A DNA stretch of 64,000 nucleotides, from NCBI GenBank assembly GCA_013399305.1, contig VXAI01000115.1:236167-300166 (forward strand), written 5' to 3'. Of the stretch, positions 12,501-27,500 are shown piece by piece (positions within the stretch are counted from its first letter, which is position 1; each line of letters begins with the position of its first letter). The stretch is from Rostratula benghalensis (taxonomy: Eukaryota; Chordata; Aves; Charadriiformes; Rostratulidae). Made by a program: the position numbers and the translations under genes. The notes under the pieces were generated by a model, which saw only the letters and a list, made by a program, of their open reading frames with translations, was not told the origin of the DNA and did not search any database.

Positions 12501-15500
12501 ATGACAGAACTACTACAAGCTGTTCATTCTACCGATCAGTTCCACTGTCTCCTCACTTGAGTTTTCTTTGTGCTACCAAGCCCTCATCACTGCTGTGCCA
12601 TTACACTGCTCTTTATGCTTCCCTTAGCAAATTTTCTCTTCCCCTCACTTCCCAGCCTGTCCCCAGTGCTCAGTCATTTCTTTCCCCCCCCCCTCCCTTT
12701 CACTGAGGAGAGAAAGTTTTTCCCGTTTTGTAAAGTTCCCTGTCTTAACATTAAAAAATCTTTGCTGTCGTGCACCTGCTTAATAATAGCACCACAGCAT
12801 CCTCTAGTGGCTTACTTGGTTTGCTGAACTTCTGGCAAATGGTAAGGAAGGCTTTACATCTTCAGGTAGACTTTTAAGGGAAAAGCTTTGCTGCTAACTG
12901 ACAGCAAACCACTTAATTGTCTGTTGAAGATAGGCAGTAGTCTACAAAATGCAGCTAGGGACTTTTCAGCCTTGGTAACGCCACATGCTGAATTGTGATT
13001 AAGTACAAGTGTTTACTTCCTTGCCATTCTTTCTAGAAGGAAACAATCTGTGTATTGTGTATCCTGTGTTGCTTTTTTTTTTTCTTTTTTTCTTCATAAC
13101 TATTTTGTCTAGAGATATGAAAGATTTACTGCATGGAGTTTTTTCTATCAAAAAATGAATAGTATTTTTTAAAAATAACTTATACCTTCTAGATCTTTCT
13201 CAAAGAATAATGGTAATTATGCAAACTTGTATATAATCCTATAGCTCTTTCACTTAAGAGCTTTAAAAATAATTTTAAAGCTCAAGGAGTTTCTTCTTAA
13301 TGCCTTTTTTTTTTCTGATTAAAATGACTTACAGAGCTCTCTGCCACCTCTACTGTTTTTGCTATAATGTTAATAACTTCTGTGGTAGGTAGAGCATCTA
13401 CACACAGAAAGGTATAGTTGCAGGTGTCAGTGGTTCTCATTAGAAGGGTATTGAGCTATTTCTTAAAACAGTGCATGTACACTGTAAGACCTTTGTTAGG
13501 GCACAAAATAGCAAGATAGGTGTAAACAGATTCTCTGGTTGTATTTTAAGAATATATTATTTATAAAATTTTAAAATTTGACCATTACTATGCCACAAAC
13601 AGTGCCATTGTGTAATGGCAGACTTGTGACAAATGCTCTGGTAGCAGCAGAGACTCATGGTATGATTTCTTCCATCTTTAACAGTAAAAGGCTGTCTCTA
13701 TTTGTAAATTTAACACAAGTTACTTTCTTTGACAGGCTGGACTAATTGAAGCCAATGGAGAGCTTAAGGTGTTTATAGACCAAAACCTAAGTCCTGGAAA
13801 AGGTAAGAACACAATTTTTAGTAAGACTCTCAGTTTCTTGATTTTGTAGTTGTTACACTCATTACTGGCTTTAAGCTGCTTTCTTAGCGTTGGTTTTAGG
13901 AAAGTTTTCTCAAATTGCATTATCAGCAAGCAAACTGTACATTTTCTGTGGTTTATAATTGTCTTTAAGCTGCGTGTGAAGTTCAGTGGTGGTCTGTCAT
14001 TCCATATGTGATCTTCTCATTAGTGTAGCTTGAGTTTATGGTCTAAAACATCTTTTGGGGCACTGTAGCAATTGGGAAAAAAGCAAGAGTGCAGCAGTTT
14101 GAGATGGTTTATGACAGTTTTCATGATAGTGCCTCCACACTAGTGCAAGTCTATCTGAAATAGTACTTTGAACAGAACTGTTTTGGACTTGTAGATAATG
14201 GCTGTGCATTTATGATAGTGTAATGTAATCAAGCTATTTAATAAAACACAGGCTATAAACTTGAGTTCAGTATGTAAGCTCAAAAATTAAGTATATCTAA
14301 ACATATAGGGAGTTATGTGCTACACGTTACAGTTAGCATAGTTGGGAGAAAAATCAGGAGCACCGCTAAGTTCCAGTTGCCTGCGGTTCTGGACAGCTGT
14401 ATTGTGTAATGTCTTCTGTAAACTGGTTATGTATATGTGAAAATTAGATTTTTGTCCCCTGTGTTCTTAGGGGAAGGTTGGTTGTGTAGTGAGACTGTAG
14501 AACTGTTCTCTGGCTTTAGGTTAAGTATATTCTTGCCAGTTTATGCATTTTGCAGCGTTATTTTTCAGCTTCATGGCTTTCTTCAGTGTGTTTGCCTACT
14601 CTTTATTAATAACAATTGTGTACCTTACACAGTCTTTAGTTTGACAGGCCAACTAGCCATTGTTTCCTGGATTCCTCATCACATAAGCTCTTTGTTCTCT
14701 GCATTTTCCTTATCATCATTCTTTGAATCTGTTTGTTTTCATCAGCTTTCTGCAATGCAAGTGACCAAGGTAGTATATATGTCTCCAAGTGAATTCTCAG
14801 TCATATTTGTATAGAGGTATCAGTAATTTTCTGCGCAACATTATGTTTGGTTGACAACCATCTCACAATACATTTTGGTTTTCCTTTGTTGCTTCCAAAT
14901 GATGATAGTTTTGTTTTATTCTGGTGCGTGACAGATGGTGTGCTTTGATAGGCTGTAATAAGTAGGGTGAAATTTATTAGGGCAGAGTCACTTAGTTCTT
15001 GTGTGATGCTCTCATAGGCCTCACTGTTGACAAGTCTATTGACCTTATGCATTGTTGGATTAAGCAAGTACTCTGATTAACACTCAGTCCAGTTCAGGTG
15101 AATTCCATTGTTATTGTTGCTCTAGTCTTTATATACCATTTCAGAAAATCCCTTTAAGCATTTATTTTCACTACTTGCAGTACTAATTTCTAATTTCTCT
15201 CACCACCAATTCAACTAGCAGCTTTTCTATGTATATCAAGTATTTTATTGGAGTCTTGGTAGGCTCTCTCTTTGACATTCCCTTGTCTGAAATAGATATT
15301 GCTTTACAAAAACGGGCTGTCTGACCAATCTGCCGTGATTTAGTTTTGATGGAGAAGGCCCTAAGGGTTGAATAACTGACACTTCATAAACTGATCTGCC
15401 TCTATATTTGTAAACACAGTCATGCACTCCTGAACAAAAAAAGCATGCAGGTAGCCGTACCATTTTCCCGTACCCTCTGTGGGCAGTAAACCAGATGTTT

Positions 15501-18500
15501 TTGACAGGGCAGATGCTTAGGGGTGACATTTTACACCCATGTAGGCATCTATGTTTAGACCTTGTTACAGTCACTGGAGAGCTAGTCAAAACAATCTAGA
15601 CAGCAAGAATTGGAAATGTGAAACTTCAATTATTACATGGCTCTTAAAGTAGAACTGGGCGAAATAGAATGGCTTGTAAAATTTCTAAACTAAATTCAAG
15701 TGATTAGTTTATTACAGGCTGGCAGCTCCTCCAGTTTGAGAGTCAACCTTTATTCTCAATATATATTGCCATGAATAATACAAGTAAGCTAAGCTAGTCT
15801 CAGTTTTTGCACCTCGTTGCTTTTAGAGGAATTTTGTAAAGTTAATGGAGAGCAACTAATTCTTAATATTGAGAAGAAACAACTGTTTCTTTCTGCTTGA
15901 TTGTTTTATATTTCATGCCTTTATTTTGTCTATATTTTATGTGCAAACTCTATGGTGTTAATCAGAGCTTAAAATAACACATTTTGTCACTAATGTATTC
16001 AGATATGTATCAGAATTTATTCATTAAAGTACTTCCACTTGTACTTGCTCTTGCAACCTCTGGAAGTGGTTGGGTGTAAATTCCCCTGTGTTCTCTGGTA
16101 CCCCTCTGTATTTCCATTACTGGAGTGTAATATCCCATTTAGCCCTGAAAAAATAGCATTCCATGGAGCTACTTAAGAGAGGTGCAAGTTTTGTCTTGTA
16201 TTAAGATGACACCTTTAGCTCTGTTTCCAGATGAAGATTTTCTCTGCCTATTTCTGTTACTTCACCACTGAGAATTTAGTTTAGAAGGCTAATTTTAAAA
16301 AATTGAATTTTGATAAAGTATCAGTGGGGCCAGTTACATCATCTCTTGTTTGATCTAAGGACATGTTGATTCCCAGGTCTTATAAATGTTTCAGAAAGTG
16401 TACTATCTAATTAGTTTTTCTTTTTGATGGAAATATATATATATGTTTGGGATCAATATGTGTACTATTTGAGTATTTGCCACTCCTTGGTTGAAGAAAC
16501 TTCAGTAAATGCAGGTTTCTAGTATGTTTGGCTTTGGGGTGATGCTGTTGAAAAGCCTTAACTTCTCCTGGGGGAGGACATGAGGTACGACTTTTACATC
16601 TTAGTGCAGCTTTCCTGTTAAATGCAAGGTCTGCTGAGTTTGTCGTTTGGTACGGTTCAAGTTGAACAAATCCTTGGATTTGGTCTGGAGTGGTTTGGTA
16701 TGACTGAAAAGTGTGGTGTATTTGGTAACCAAGAAGATGGCTTTTGGATATAATTTGTTCAGGAGAGAAGCGGCAATGTAATATCCAGAAGTGTGTCTGA
16801 GAGGAGAGTGTTTTCATTTGAGAAAACCTGAGCAATGCCAGGTGCCTTCAAGATGTAGCTTTGCTAGTGAGTTATCATGCACAGCAAAAGGTAGCTGGCT
16901 ATATATCCATGTTTCCTGTCACTGATGAACTCTTACAAAGCAACTTGGTTTTATATCTGCTGCTTGACCTGTGCTGTTTTATTTACTGTCAACTTCAATT
17001 GTGACATTGTGGAAGAATGTTAAATCCCATTGGAAGCATTTGCATATTTCCTTGGCTCACTCCAAAATATCCAGTTGAATTTTTTTCCCTAAAGCCCCAG
17101 TTGCTGAGAACATTATTACACAGAGCCCTTTCCTTTGGTTGTTACCCTATATTCAGGAATGGGTTTTGTAGAAATCATGTCTAAATTAATCCCAGTAAAT
17201 CCTCAAATTACAGTCAAAAGTAACATTTACAAAAATTTCAAAGGTCAAGTGAAGAAAAGCTTTTAAGGGGCACTCAAATTGTGATTTGGAACTCTGTCTC
17301 TTTTCTGGCAATAATATAAAAGGTTCTGGGGGTGCTGGCTGACAGCAGGTTCAGTATCATTTGGCAGTGTGCCCTGGCAGCCGTGAGGGATGTGATCATC
17401 CTGGGGTGCATGGAACATGGCATAACCAGCCAGTCAGAGGAGATGATTATCCTGCTGTGTTCAGTGTTGGCGTGGCCTCACCTGGACTACTGTGTGCTGT
17501 TCTGGGCCCCACAGTGTAAGAAGGATGTCAAGGCTCTTGAGTTTGTCCAGAGGAGGGCAACAAAGCTGGCGAAAAGGGCTGGAAGCCACGTCCTGTGCAG
17601 AGCAGCTGAGGACTTTGGATTTGTCCAGCTTGGAGGAAAGGAGGCTGAAGGGTGACCTTATGGTTCTCTCCAGCTTCCTGAGGAGCAGAATTGGAGAAGG
17701 AGGTGCTGAGCTCTTCTGCCTGGTACCCAGTGATAGAACATGTGGCAATGGTTCAAAGCTGCTCCAGGGGAGGTTTAGACTGGTCAGTAGGAAGCATTTC
17801 TTTACCAAGAGGGTGGTCAAACATGAATAGGCGTCCTAGAGATAGTGATTGATGTCTCAAGCCTGTCAGTGTTTGTGCAACATTGGGATGATGCCCTTAA
17901 AAGCATGCTTTAAGTTTTGGTCAGCCCTGAAATGGCAGTTGGACTAGGTGATTGTTGTAGGTCCCTTCTGACTGAATGTATTCTATTCCTATCCCTGTTC
18001 ATATTGGAACATAGGAGGTTCCACTTAAATATGAGGAAAAGCTTCTTCACGGTGAGGGTGACGGAGCACTGGAACGGGCTGCCCAGAGAGGTTGTGGAGT
18101 CTCCTTCTCTGGAGACATTCAAAACCCTCCTGGACATGTTCCTGTGTGACCTGATCTAGGTTTTCCTGCTCTGGCAGAGGGATTGGACTGTATGATCTTT
18201 CAAGGTCCCTTCCAGTCCCTGATAGTCTGTGATTCTTACTCTGATTCTATATTGCTTTATCCAAGGCAGAATAAGAGAGTGGTTTATTTGTGGAGTAAAA
18301 TTCCAATATGACTTCATTGTAATTGTTTACTTCTTGCATAGCTTAGTTACAGGATGAGGATAATCTCATTTGGGTATTTTAAAAGTTACTTTAGTTAATT
18401 TCCATTCTGAGATTTAAAAAAAAAATAAAAATATTATTTTTGTAAATTCCTGGGTTTGTTTTGGGTGACCACCTGGCTAATTGCTTAAACGTGAAATTGC

Positions 18501-21500
18501 TAAATGTCACCTTGTATGGTTCTTACCATATTCAGATTTGTGTTGATATTTTAAGTATTAAATGGAACACTGTTCAATTTTAATCCTGCCTCTTGCTTAT
18601 GAAGAAATTTGGGTGAAAGAAATTATCTGTTTCAGATGAGTGCAAGGGAAAAAGATACCAATGGTATTTGATGTTGTATTGAAATGAAAGTTCTTAAATT
18701 AATTTTTAAATTACTCAGAAAATTTGGATCTTCTGTCATGCCAGTAGGTGGCATTATTGATACGTAACCAGAAAATATTTGTAAAAGATGTCCTTAGCAA
18801 CTTTCACCTCTTACAACTTAAAATACAGTTTCTCATTTCATAGACCTAAAGAACTTTTAGTTTTATTTTCATTTCATATTTAGTAATTAAAAAAAAGAAT
18901 GTGAAGTATATAAAATTTTAAGGTGTATTTAGACTCTTGTATTTCAACACTGCCTCCCTGTAAGATTGTGGTGTTCTTTTTATTTGACTGTCAAGAAGCT
19001 TCTGCAACATAATGTTATTGTTAATTTTATTTGCAAGATAAATCTCTCCCTAATTTTTAACAGTGGCTGGAATTGTTCTTCTGGAACAGGAGACCTATTT
19101 CAAAGCCCATGATTCACGCTTTAGCAAACAGACATTGGTTATAAAATGCCTGTGTATTATTGCAGCTCAAGTAAATCCAAACAATTGTTATTGTCTAAAG
19201 TCAAGCTCAGGAAATAAAACCACTGCTGCAGATAGGAAGGATACTTTTAGAAAGTGTAAAGGTAGACACCACAGTTCATTTCAACACAGACTTGGAAAGA
19301 CTAGTTTGTAATAGCTGAAGTGTTACTAGTCATAGCTAAGGATAAGAATCACCTAAAAGTCTGAGTTGCTGTAAGAAATTACTGAAGAACTTAATAGTAC
19401 TGCATGTTGGGATGTCTTTGTAAAAGTGCTCAGAATTGCTGTATAAGCATGTTGGCTGTCTTAACAGGATGGTGTGACTTGTTCAGTAAGCAGAGGTACT
19501 TTTACTTGACTTGCAGCTAGGCACAATCATCTGTGTGTTGTCAAAGCTTATGGTAGCATAATAAATCAGTGTATAACTAACAAATCATAAAATACCTATG
19601 GTGATTGAAAGAGGAACATGAACGACTGCAACTTGACAGGAGTGACATCTGAGAAATCAGCCTCCTAGGTTACAATTCTCTCCTCTGTCTTCCTTCTAGA
19701 TCTTCTAAGTACACCCTTTATACATATATTTTGTATATATAATCTAATCATCTAAAACTAGTCAAGTTTTTGCTTTTGTAGTAAGAAATTATATCCTTGA
19801 AGGTGATGTGGCATGAATAAAAGGCACTTTAAATGGCTTCTTTAAACTAATGTTTTATCCTAGCTGTGTCTTCAAGACCCCTCTTGCACTTGGAAAAAAG
19901 CAATGTTCAGGCTCGGTGATTTAGGGTAGTTTTTGTAAAGCAAAATCCATAGAAAATACTGTGAACAGTCCTTGAGGGAATTGCTTGGTATTTGATTTCC
20001 ATTTCCCATGTATCTTGTGTTGAGGTTGAGTGAGATTGTTGTCAAGCATTGTATTGAGTCACTGTATTGAGACAAGTTAATGGGTTAGAGACTTTAGTAT
20101 GGTACTTCCTGCTGTTATGGTGCTTTGAGGTAGACAAAAGGCAGAAGCCTTCCCTATTAATTCATACAGAAAACTTCTTATTATGATGTTGACCTTGTTC
20201 CAGGATGTTTCAGGCATTTCTTTGGTTATCTCTTGTTCAGTGATGGTTGTATAGATAAGTTGAGATCTTCCCTCAGCTCATTTGGTTGTGTCCTGGTTGC
20301 CGTACCAGCTTTCTGTAGCTCTGAAACTCCTCCTTTGTGTGCATTATTTCCCATCTTGAGCTCTGCTTCTCTGCTGTCCAAAACAGGTTTCACCTTTGTC
20401 TCAGCTGCAGAGATTGTATGCCTGTGTTTGAACTGTGTAAAGATTTGGAGCCTTTGAGAGATCATTCCACTCTGTAGTGACCTTTTCGGATTTCATTATT
20501 TGGAGTCTTCAAGGGCACATCTGTACTATTGTTCTTGGGTATTAGCCTGTGAAGTTGAGTAACGAACTTAAATGTTTCCTAAGGTCTGCCTTCCTTATCT
20601 TTCAGTCTCCATGATGAGCTTTCATGAGTTCTCCTACCTTTAAAAACAAAAGAAGCCACAAAACAAGCTTGGGGTTTTTTTAGATTTCTATTGCTTTGTA
20701 ATGCCTTGAGGAAGAAGATGTCTTGCGTGGTCACGGGGCAAGTTTTGCTGAAGCCCTGGAGCTGGAGTTAGCTGCGGAAGTTTCTGTGGTAGCCCAAGCA
20801 ACTGGATAGAACAGTACTTCTGATTAATGAAAGATGTTTCAGAAGTAGCCCATCTTTTTGTAATTCTTGCATCTTATGTTTTTTTCCTTGTATCAGAAAT
20901 AAATGCATTGCTTTGAACAGAATGCAAGGAAAGAGTTAGAAAGCTTCTGTAAATCTGCCATTCTGAATTATTCAAACTGTGGGTTTCCATTCTGTTTACA
21001 GGAGATGCAGATGCTTTGCTCTTATTTCTAGGGAGGAGGGTACTACTAAAAGCATACTGAACTACTAACCAGATGGCTGAACTAGCCAGGTGCAACTTCC
21101 TTGAGTAACATAGCGGCAAATAAAAAATAGCTAAAGAGCGTATGATAGAAGTGATGACTAAAGATCAGTGAGTCTAACATAAAGTCTTCTAGAATACTGC
21201 AGCAGCGTCTGTAAGAAGACCTGTGACTTGCGGAGACCCTGAAGGAAATCTGTGATCTGATAACATGGAGCTTTTCAAGTGAAAAAAGAACTTTTGCAAA
21301 ACTTAGGTGGGTTTAAGCTACTTCACATTTGTGTAGGAGACCCTGCTTGCTGCTTGATACCAGAAAAAATCTCGCTGACCTTTTTTTGGTCTCAAAAGAG
21401 ACTTGTTGGGCCCTTCAACTGGTACTCTCTGATTATGAGTTTTATCTAGTTACTGATAGTAATGTTATCTTTTTGACAGCGGAAACTGTATTTGACTTGT

Positions 21501-24500
21501 ATTGAGACTGGCTTCAAATTTGTGGCTGTCGCTAAGCTAGATTCCAATTGCTCTGATAAAATCAATTTCAAAGCTTATTTTGTAATCAAGACAAGTTTGT
21601 AGAGTTCATTAGAGTGGTTATAAACAGTTATACTACAAAATATCATCTGCATGGTTAATTTTTGTTAGCGTTTTCTTAAAATAGCTATTTGCTTAAATCC
21701 TAACCCTTAATCAGGTGGAATATTTACTGAAAGATTGGTTTGCTGGACAGAGTTTGGTTGAGACTGTTGTGGGAAATGGTAGGAATTACTTTGCTTTCTG
21801 TGAAGCCACTGTCTTACTGCGTGTGTTCTGTTTTGGGGTTGTAAGAATGCAGAAAGTACTTGCAAAATTACCTTCTTACCAAATCTAGTTCTACCATACA
21901 CAGTGTTGCTTCTATGCTAGAAGACAGACTGGCAAGACTTTATTAGAAACTGTTATCAGGAAACTGGCTTGTTTTTCTGTTGTCTTCTGTTCTTGCTTCA
22001 CTCCGTTGCATTTTCTTTTCACAAGTAAAGAAAACATAAAGACAGATTACATCAGAAAATGGTACAGCACCTAGAATAAATGGAATTTCTGCTCCTGAAG
22101 CAATGTGTACCTCAGCCCAACTTCTTTGATCTGAAACACCGAGTGTACTACTGTTTCATGAACTGGAGAAGTCAGCTTTTAGAGAGATCTACTGCTTTGT
22201 CTGCAGAGGGCACTCCTTTCTCTAGTTTTAGATGTACTGTGTCTTTTTCTGTGGCATCTAAAGTTACTGAAAACGTTCATAATTGGCTGTATTACCCGTC
22301 TGTCTTACTGCTAAAATTCTGCAAGAGAATGTTGGGGTTTGGTGTTTTTTTTTTTTTTAATAAATTTCCTGAGTGTGTTTATATACTGAAGCAAAGGTCT
22401 AGTTCAACAGTTTTTGCCCTAAATGCAACTGGTAACCAAAGGCATGTACTGCATACTCTGTGAAGAGAGTGCTTATCTGGAACAGTTTGTAGACAGATAA
22501 AAGTTTGTTAAAGGTTATGTTCTACTTTTGCTGTGCAAGAACGTAACGTTAGGCTCTGCTTCTGCTGTGCAAGTTTTATATGACACTACTCTTTTATCAC
22601 ATCTGTATAATTGTTTTTTGTTTGAAGGCATTCTAGAACTTTTATATTGATAAAGTTCTACTTCCCTTTGGGTCTTGTGATTGCTTATATGTTACTAATA
22701 GTGGTGTTCCAAACTAGCTGTGTTTGAGAGACTGAGAATTTAAGTAGAATTTATGTCCTTCTGTATATTGCTCTTTTTTTTTCTTTTTTTCTTTTTTTTT
22801 TTTTTGTCCTGCTTTACCTGTGTTTTTTTTTCCTGTGTTTTGTAAGTCTTTAGAATGAGAAGGGGGGGAAAATATGTCAGAAAGTAGCAGTCTTAATAAT
22901 GTGTTTGTTTTGAAAAAGAAGAAGTTGGTGCCAGGGAAACGGTTTGCAAACTTGCAATTTAATACTTAAATACTGCTATTCACACTGTATGTTGGCCACA
23001 AATTACAGGATTATTTGGATTGCAGTGATTGCTGTAAGAATAACAGTAATTAACGAACGATCAGTAAAATTCCTTTGAGAAATTGAGCTGTCACTCACTT
23101 GCAAAGATAAGTTAATAAAATTCTTTATGCTTCTATACGTAACGAATAACAAGCCCCCCCTACATTCCCTTCAAATCACTATGAAACCAGAGCATTATGA
23201 GTGTGTGATGAAAATGTAGGTGGTTATGAGAAAAACAGGTAAACACACAGGTAAACAAGTAAACAGTAGGATGCACTTGTTCAGACAGAAATTGCAAATA
23301 CATTTTTTTGTTAAAAAAACTCCATACCAAACAACCAAAACACTTGGGGTTTTCTTCTTTTTTTATTTCCCTGTTGCTGAGTAGTTATGCCCTTTCCTAT
23401 TTAGCGTGATACCTTTTATAGGTTGACTTTGACTTTGCTTCAAACTGTGAAGTGTGTGTTACTGTTCTTCCAGTTACATTTGTGTTTCCTTGCCAATCAG
23501 TTTGTGCCATAGAGACAGATCCACCTTGCAGTTTCTATGTAGAGCCAGGTTGATTCAGTTGCATGAATTAATTCTTGCACAGTGTAACCTGGAATGTTAG
23601 TGTTGTTAAAACCTATGAAGAAGCATAGTGTGTATTCTTCCCTTCATGGAGATCTTTTAGTTACAAGATAACTGTTTGTATTCATGGAATTACATGAATA
23701 ATATATGAATGCTGGAGGCCATCTGATCTAACCTTGCAATTAAACCAGAGTCAGCTTCAAAGTACAGAGCCTTCAGTAGTTGAATTTTTCTGTATATCTC
23801 CAAGGAACCTCATAGACAACATGTTGCTGTGCTTTACCTTTCTCATTGTGAATTTTTTTCCTCATGTTGGGTTGGAATTTGCTGTATAGCAAGTTATGAC
23901 TGTTGCCTCTTTTCCTTTGCTGTCCTTTATCATCTCTCCAACTCTCCGTTTCATAGTTGAAGACATGTTTAGACTCCCACAAATAACACCCCTCTCTGCA
24001 CCTTAATCTTCTCTTCCACAGGCTGCACGCACCAGCTTCTCCTTGTATATCATATGCTCCAGTACCCTACCCACAGTGTCTTTCTGATGGACCCTCTCCT
24101 GTTTGTTAATACCTCTCTTACACCTAGATCCTAAAACTGAACAGAGCAATCCAGGTACAGCTTGAAGAGTGTTGGAGTAAAAGGGAATAATCACTTATTG
24201 CTGTGCTGCTTCAAATGCAGCCCAGGATGCAGTTAGCTTTCTGTTAGCATAGGGGTGTACTTTTCTTCATGGATTCTTCCTAACTCTTCAGCCCCTCACT
24301 GCTGCTGTTATGTAGAGTGGCGCTGTCACAAAGAGCAAGATTTTTGCATTTGTCTTTGTGTACTGCATGAAAGTTTTTAAGAAACAACAGGTAGCATAAA
24401 GAATAACTTTAATTTTTAAAAATACCAGAAGAGTGAAGTATCTGAGTGCATCTGAAGAGTAGATAGATGGTCAAGATAATTAGGGAGAGTCTGATGGCAA

Positions 24501-27500
24501 TACTGTTCTTTATGAAATTGTCCTACTTGCTAGCATTGCTAGAAGTTGTTGTCTTAGGCAAAAATTGATAATGTAATTGAATAGAAGTCATCATGGTCAG
24601 AGGATTAGCTACCTGTGAATTCTTCATACACTTTGCAGTGGTACTTCTGTCATGTTAACTCAGTGTATAGTAACAGAAGGATAAAAGCTACATAATCTGC
24701 ACCAGTTTTTGAAGGGCTCAAATAACTGCAGATGAGTAAGTCAGACTTCTGTTAGATGTATGGATAAATGTGATAATGGGCAGGAGTTAACAGGGCTTTT
24801 CTAGAGGCAGGGGAAAATGGAATTTCTGTCTTTTCAAAGTCATGCTTTGAAACAGTCAACAACCACGTGGATAAGGATTATCTAATCAATGTGATGTCCT
24901 TGGATATCTTAAAAATAACAACAAAACCCCCTTGATTATAAAGGTCCTTAATCAGCCTGCCAAAGAAACTAAGTTGTCAGAGAACGGGACGGTCCTCCCA
25001 TGGGTTAATAATTGGTGAAAACCAAACTAGATACAGTAAGGACCCCAGGTGAGCTATTTAGCACTCCAAGAAAGATCGTGAAGTCATTATAGGTTATATC
25101 ACGAAAGTGTTTGGGGTTGGTTTTTTGGGGGGGAGGGGAAACAACAAGTAAGTGAAATTTTGATAATTATTTGGTAAGGAGCAAGAAATAAAATAGAAAA
25201 TATGCTTTGGAGTTATACGATAGCATATGGCATTCCTTTTGTCATGGATAATGTGTCCGTCCTTGTCCCCTGCAAAAATAAAGGATAGGAGAACTAGAAG
25301 GTGTATGGGCAGCAAAACCCATCAAAAGGAAAGGTGATTGAGCAGATGAGGCATCTTAACTTTGGAAAGCAGTTGAAACTCTTCTTTTACACTGGAAATG
25401 TAATCCTCAGGTTGCTTTCATGTTGTTGAAGCAATGAGGATGAGGTTAAAAAAAGACAGGTTAACCTCCAGGAAGCTACAGAAGCACTAACAGCCAGGGA
25501 TAGTTTATATCACTTCACCACATTCTGCAGAGGGGAAGAACACACACAACCGGCTGTGATAGTGACGGGTGTACTTGACGGGACAGGAAGGCACACCAGA
25601 CTTACATTACGAACTAGATAGCTGCTGACTTTGTAAAAGAGCACTGGAAAGTTGGTAAATAATGAAAGAATGAGAAGCTGCTGCATCCTATTTGGGGCAA
25701 ATGAGAAGCCGCTGCATCCTATTTGGGGCACTGAGAATAGGTTCTTGCATGAAGCTATCAGTTCAACATGGTGTAGTACTAGCAGCTAGGAAATACAAGC
25801 CTTTCAGAAAGCAAGGGCTTAAACAAGATTTGAGTTGGTGTTAACTTTCTGCAGACTACATGAATGCACAAGAGGAATAGTAGGCATGAAGGACTCACTA
25901 GAACTCTTCCTCATACAACCATTGTAAAAATACTTACTTCTTGCTTTTGTATTGGGTAGTGGGGAAAAGGAATGGGAGTTGTGCCACGTTGTTCTGGCAC
26001 CATAGGCCCATTTAAGAGTGATCTGAAAGAACTGCTAAACCTGTCAACTGACAACCAGTTGTCTGGTGTTTCAGCAAAATAAATGTCTCCAGTGTTTTAA
26101 GACTTGTTTATCACATTATTCTTCTTCTGTAGTCACTCTTTGTTGATACTTCTTTGTTTGTTTTGTTTTGTTAGGATTTTTAACTATGACATGTAGTGTC
26201 AAAATTGCTAGAAGATATCTGCCTTGGTATTTTTCTAGTTGAATTTTTGGCGTAAGACTTGCCTTCCTCTCAATGCTGATTGTGGACGGCACATGAGCAG
26301 GAGGAGAGCAGCTTTCCCTGCAGGGTTGGTGTACTGTGTTGCATGTATTTTGGTCAAATATTGTATTATTGAAAAATTATGTTCTTTAATTCCGTAACTT
26401 GAGCTGGGAGGGATCACTTAAAGAAAAGTTGGGAACTTTCTCTTGGAAAGACCTGTGCTAGCCATATTTGATCTGTTGTAGACCAACATGCCTCAGAAGG
26501 GTATGTCATGTGTTGCGGTGTTGGGCATGTTTTTCAGGTGGTGTGGGAAAAGTTGTCAATAGCCACAAAGGATAAGGGTTGAAGAGGGTTTATGCTTTCT
26601 GTCAGATGCCCATTGCCTCTATTACTCTGCTTTGAGAGGAAAAATTGGAATTAAAAAATTAAAACATTTTCGTAGTAGATCACTCACATACAAGGTTACA
26701 TAGGAGAAATTTTGAGAGACTTATTGTCACTCACAATGTATTTGTTGTTTCAAATGTGTTAATGCTACATTTATATTGACACTATGCACTTCAAAGCTAT
26801 TTTCTATTTATAAACATTGGTACTGTAGATGAAACTGGAATTGCTAAAATAATACAATGTGTCTGACCTGAGGCTCTCTGCTTGTATTTGTTTTAGGGGT
26901 TGTTTCTCTATTGGCTGTTCATCCTACAGTAAATACACTTGGAAAACAGCTCCTGCCAAAAACATTTGGACAGTCCAACGTCAATATTGCACAGCAAGTG
27001 GTAAGGAAACTTTGTGGGTTTTTTATTTATTGCTTGTACTGTTGCTTACACATACTGTGAATCTGACTTGTAGCCTGATAGTTGGTATCACTTGTCATGG
27101 ACAGATAGTCTAAGCTTGTTTCTAATTTCTTTTAACATAAGTCTATTAAAATGTTCTTTTGCATAAAGAAATGCAAAGATGACTCTCAAATCAAGATGCA
27201 GATTATTCAGGTGGCTTTATCTTTTGCTAGTCTTGCCATGTAACATAAGTGGCTCTTCCAGATTCTGCTTTTAAGTTTGGCATGGGTAAATGTAAATGAA
27301 GTCCATCAGCACGTGTTTATTGAGATTGAAGTTAGGTGGAACAAAATGAAAACAGCTACATTTCTTATTGCTTAATTTAGATATCATTTTGCCTAAGTGT
27401 TTTGTGTGAGGTACATATAATTAGAGGTTTCAAAGAATCTAGTGATAGATAACACATAGGTTATGAAAAGTCATTTTTATAGTGATCAATAAATTTCCAA

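Larger units (their letters stand above)
556..13735 (+). other. TFDP1: TFDP1 intron 2 (about 13.2 kb)
   Basis: AT-rich, T-biased intron with no exon I can support. It contains a 3'-end CR1 copy (8078-8541), a poly-T run (5967-5990), a TA/TG dinucleotide stretch (6171-6192) and a weakly MIR-like patch near 7500-7580. I recognise nothing else in it. Confidence 0.8.
13803..26896 (+). other. TFDP1: TFDP1 intron 3 (about 13.1 kb)
   Basis: It contains two abutting CR1 fragments (17318-18236), an old CR1 (23712-24245), a T/C-rich run (22774-22806) and a 31-base tandem duplication (25669-25730). Open frames here have neither family resemblance nor splice support. Confidence 0.8.

Noticed and set aside
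14437..14814. 125-codon open frame on the + strand in intron 3
   Set aside because: It is Phe/Leu/Ser-rich, as expected from T-rich intronic DNA, with no recognisable domain.
16407..16835. 142-codon open frame on the - strand
   Set aside because: No family resemblance and no splice support. It lies in an intron, and composition alone can explain the frame.
22080..22463. 127-codon open frame on the + strand in intron 3
   Set aside because: It runs through a poly-T stretch (FFFFF) and has no homology I recognise or exon signals.
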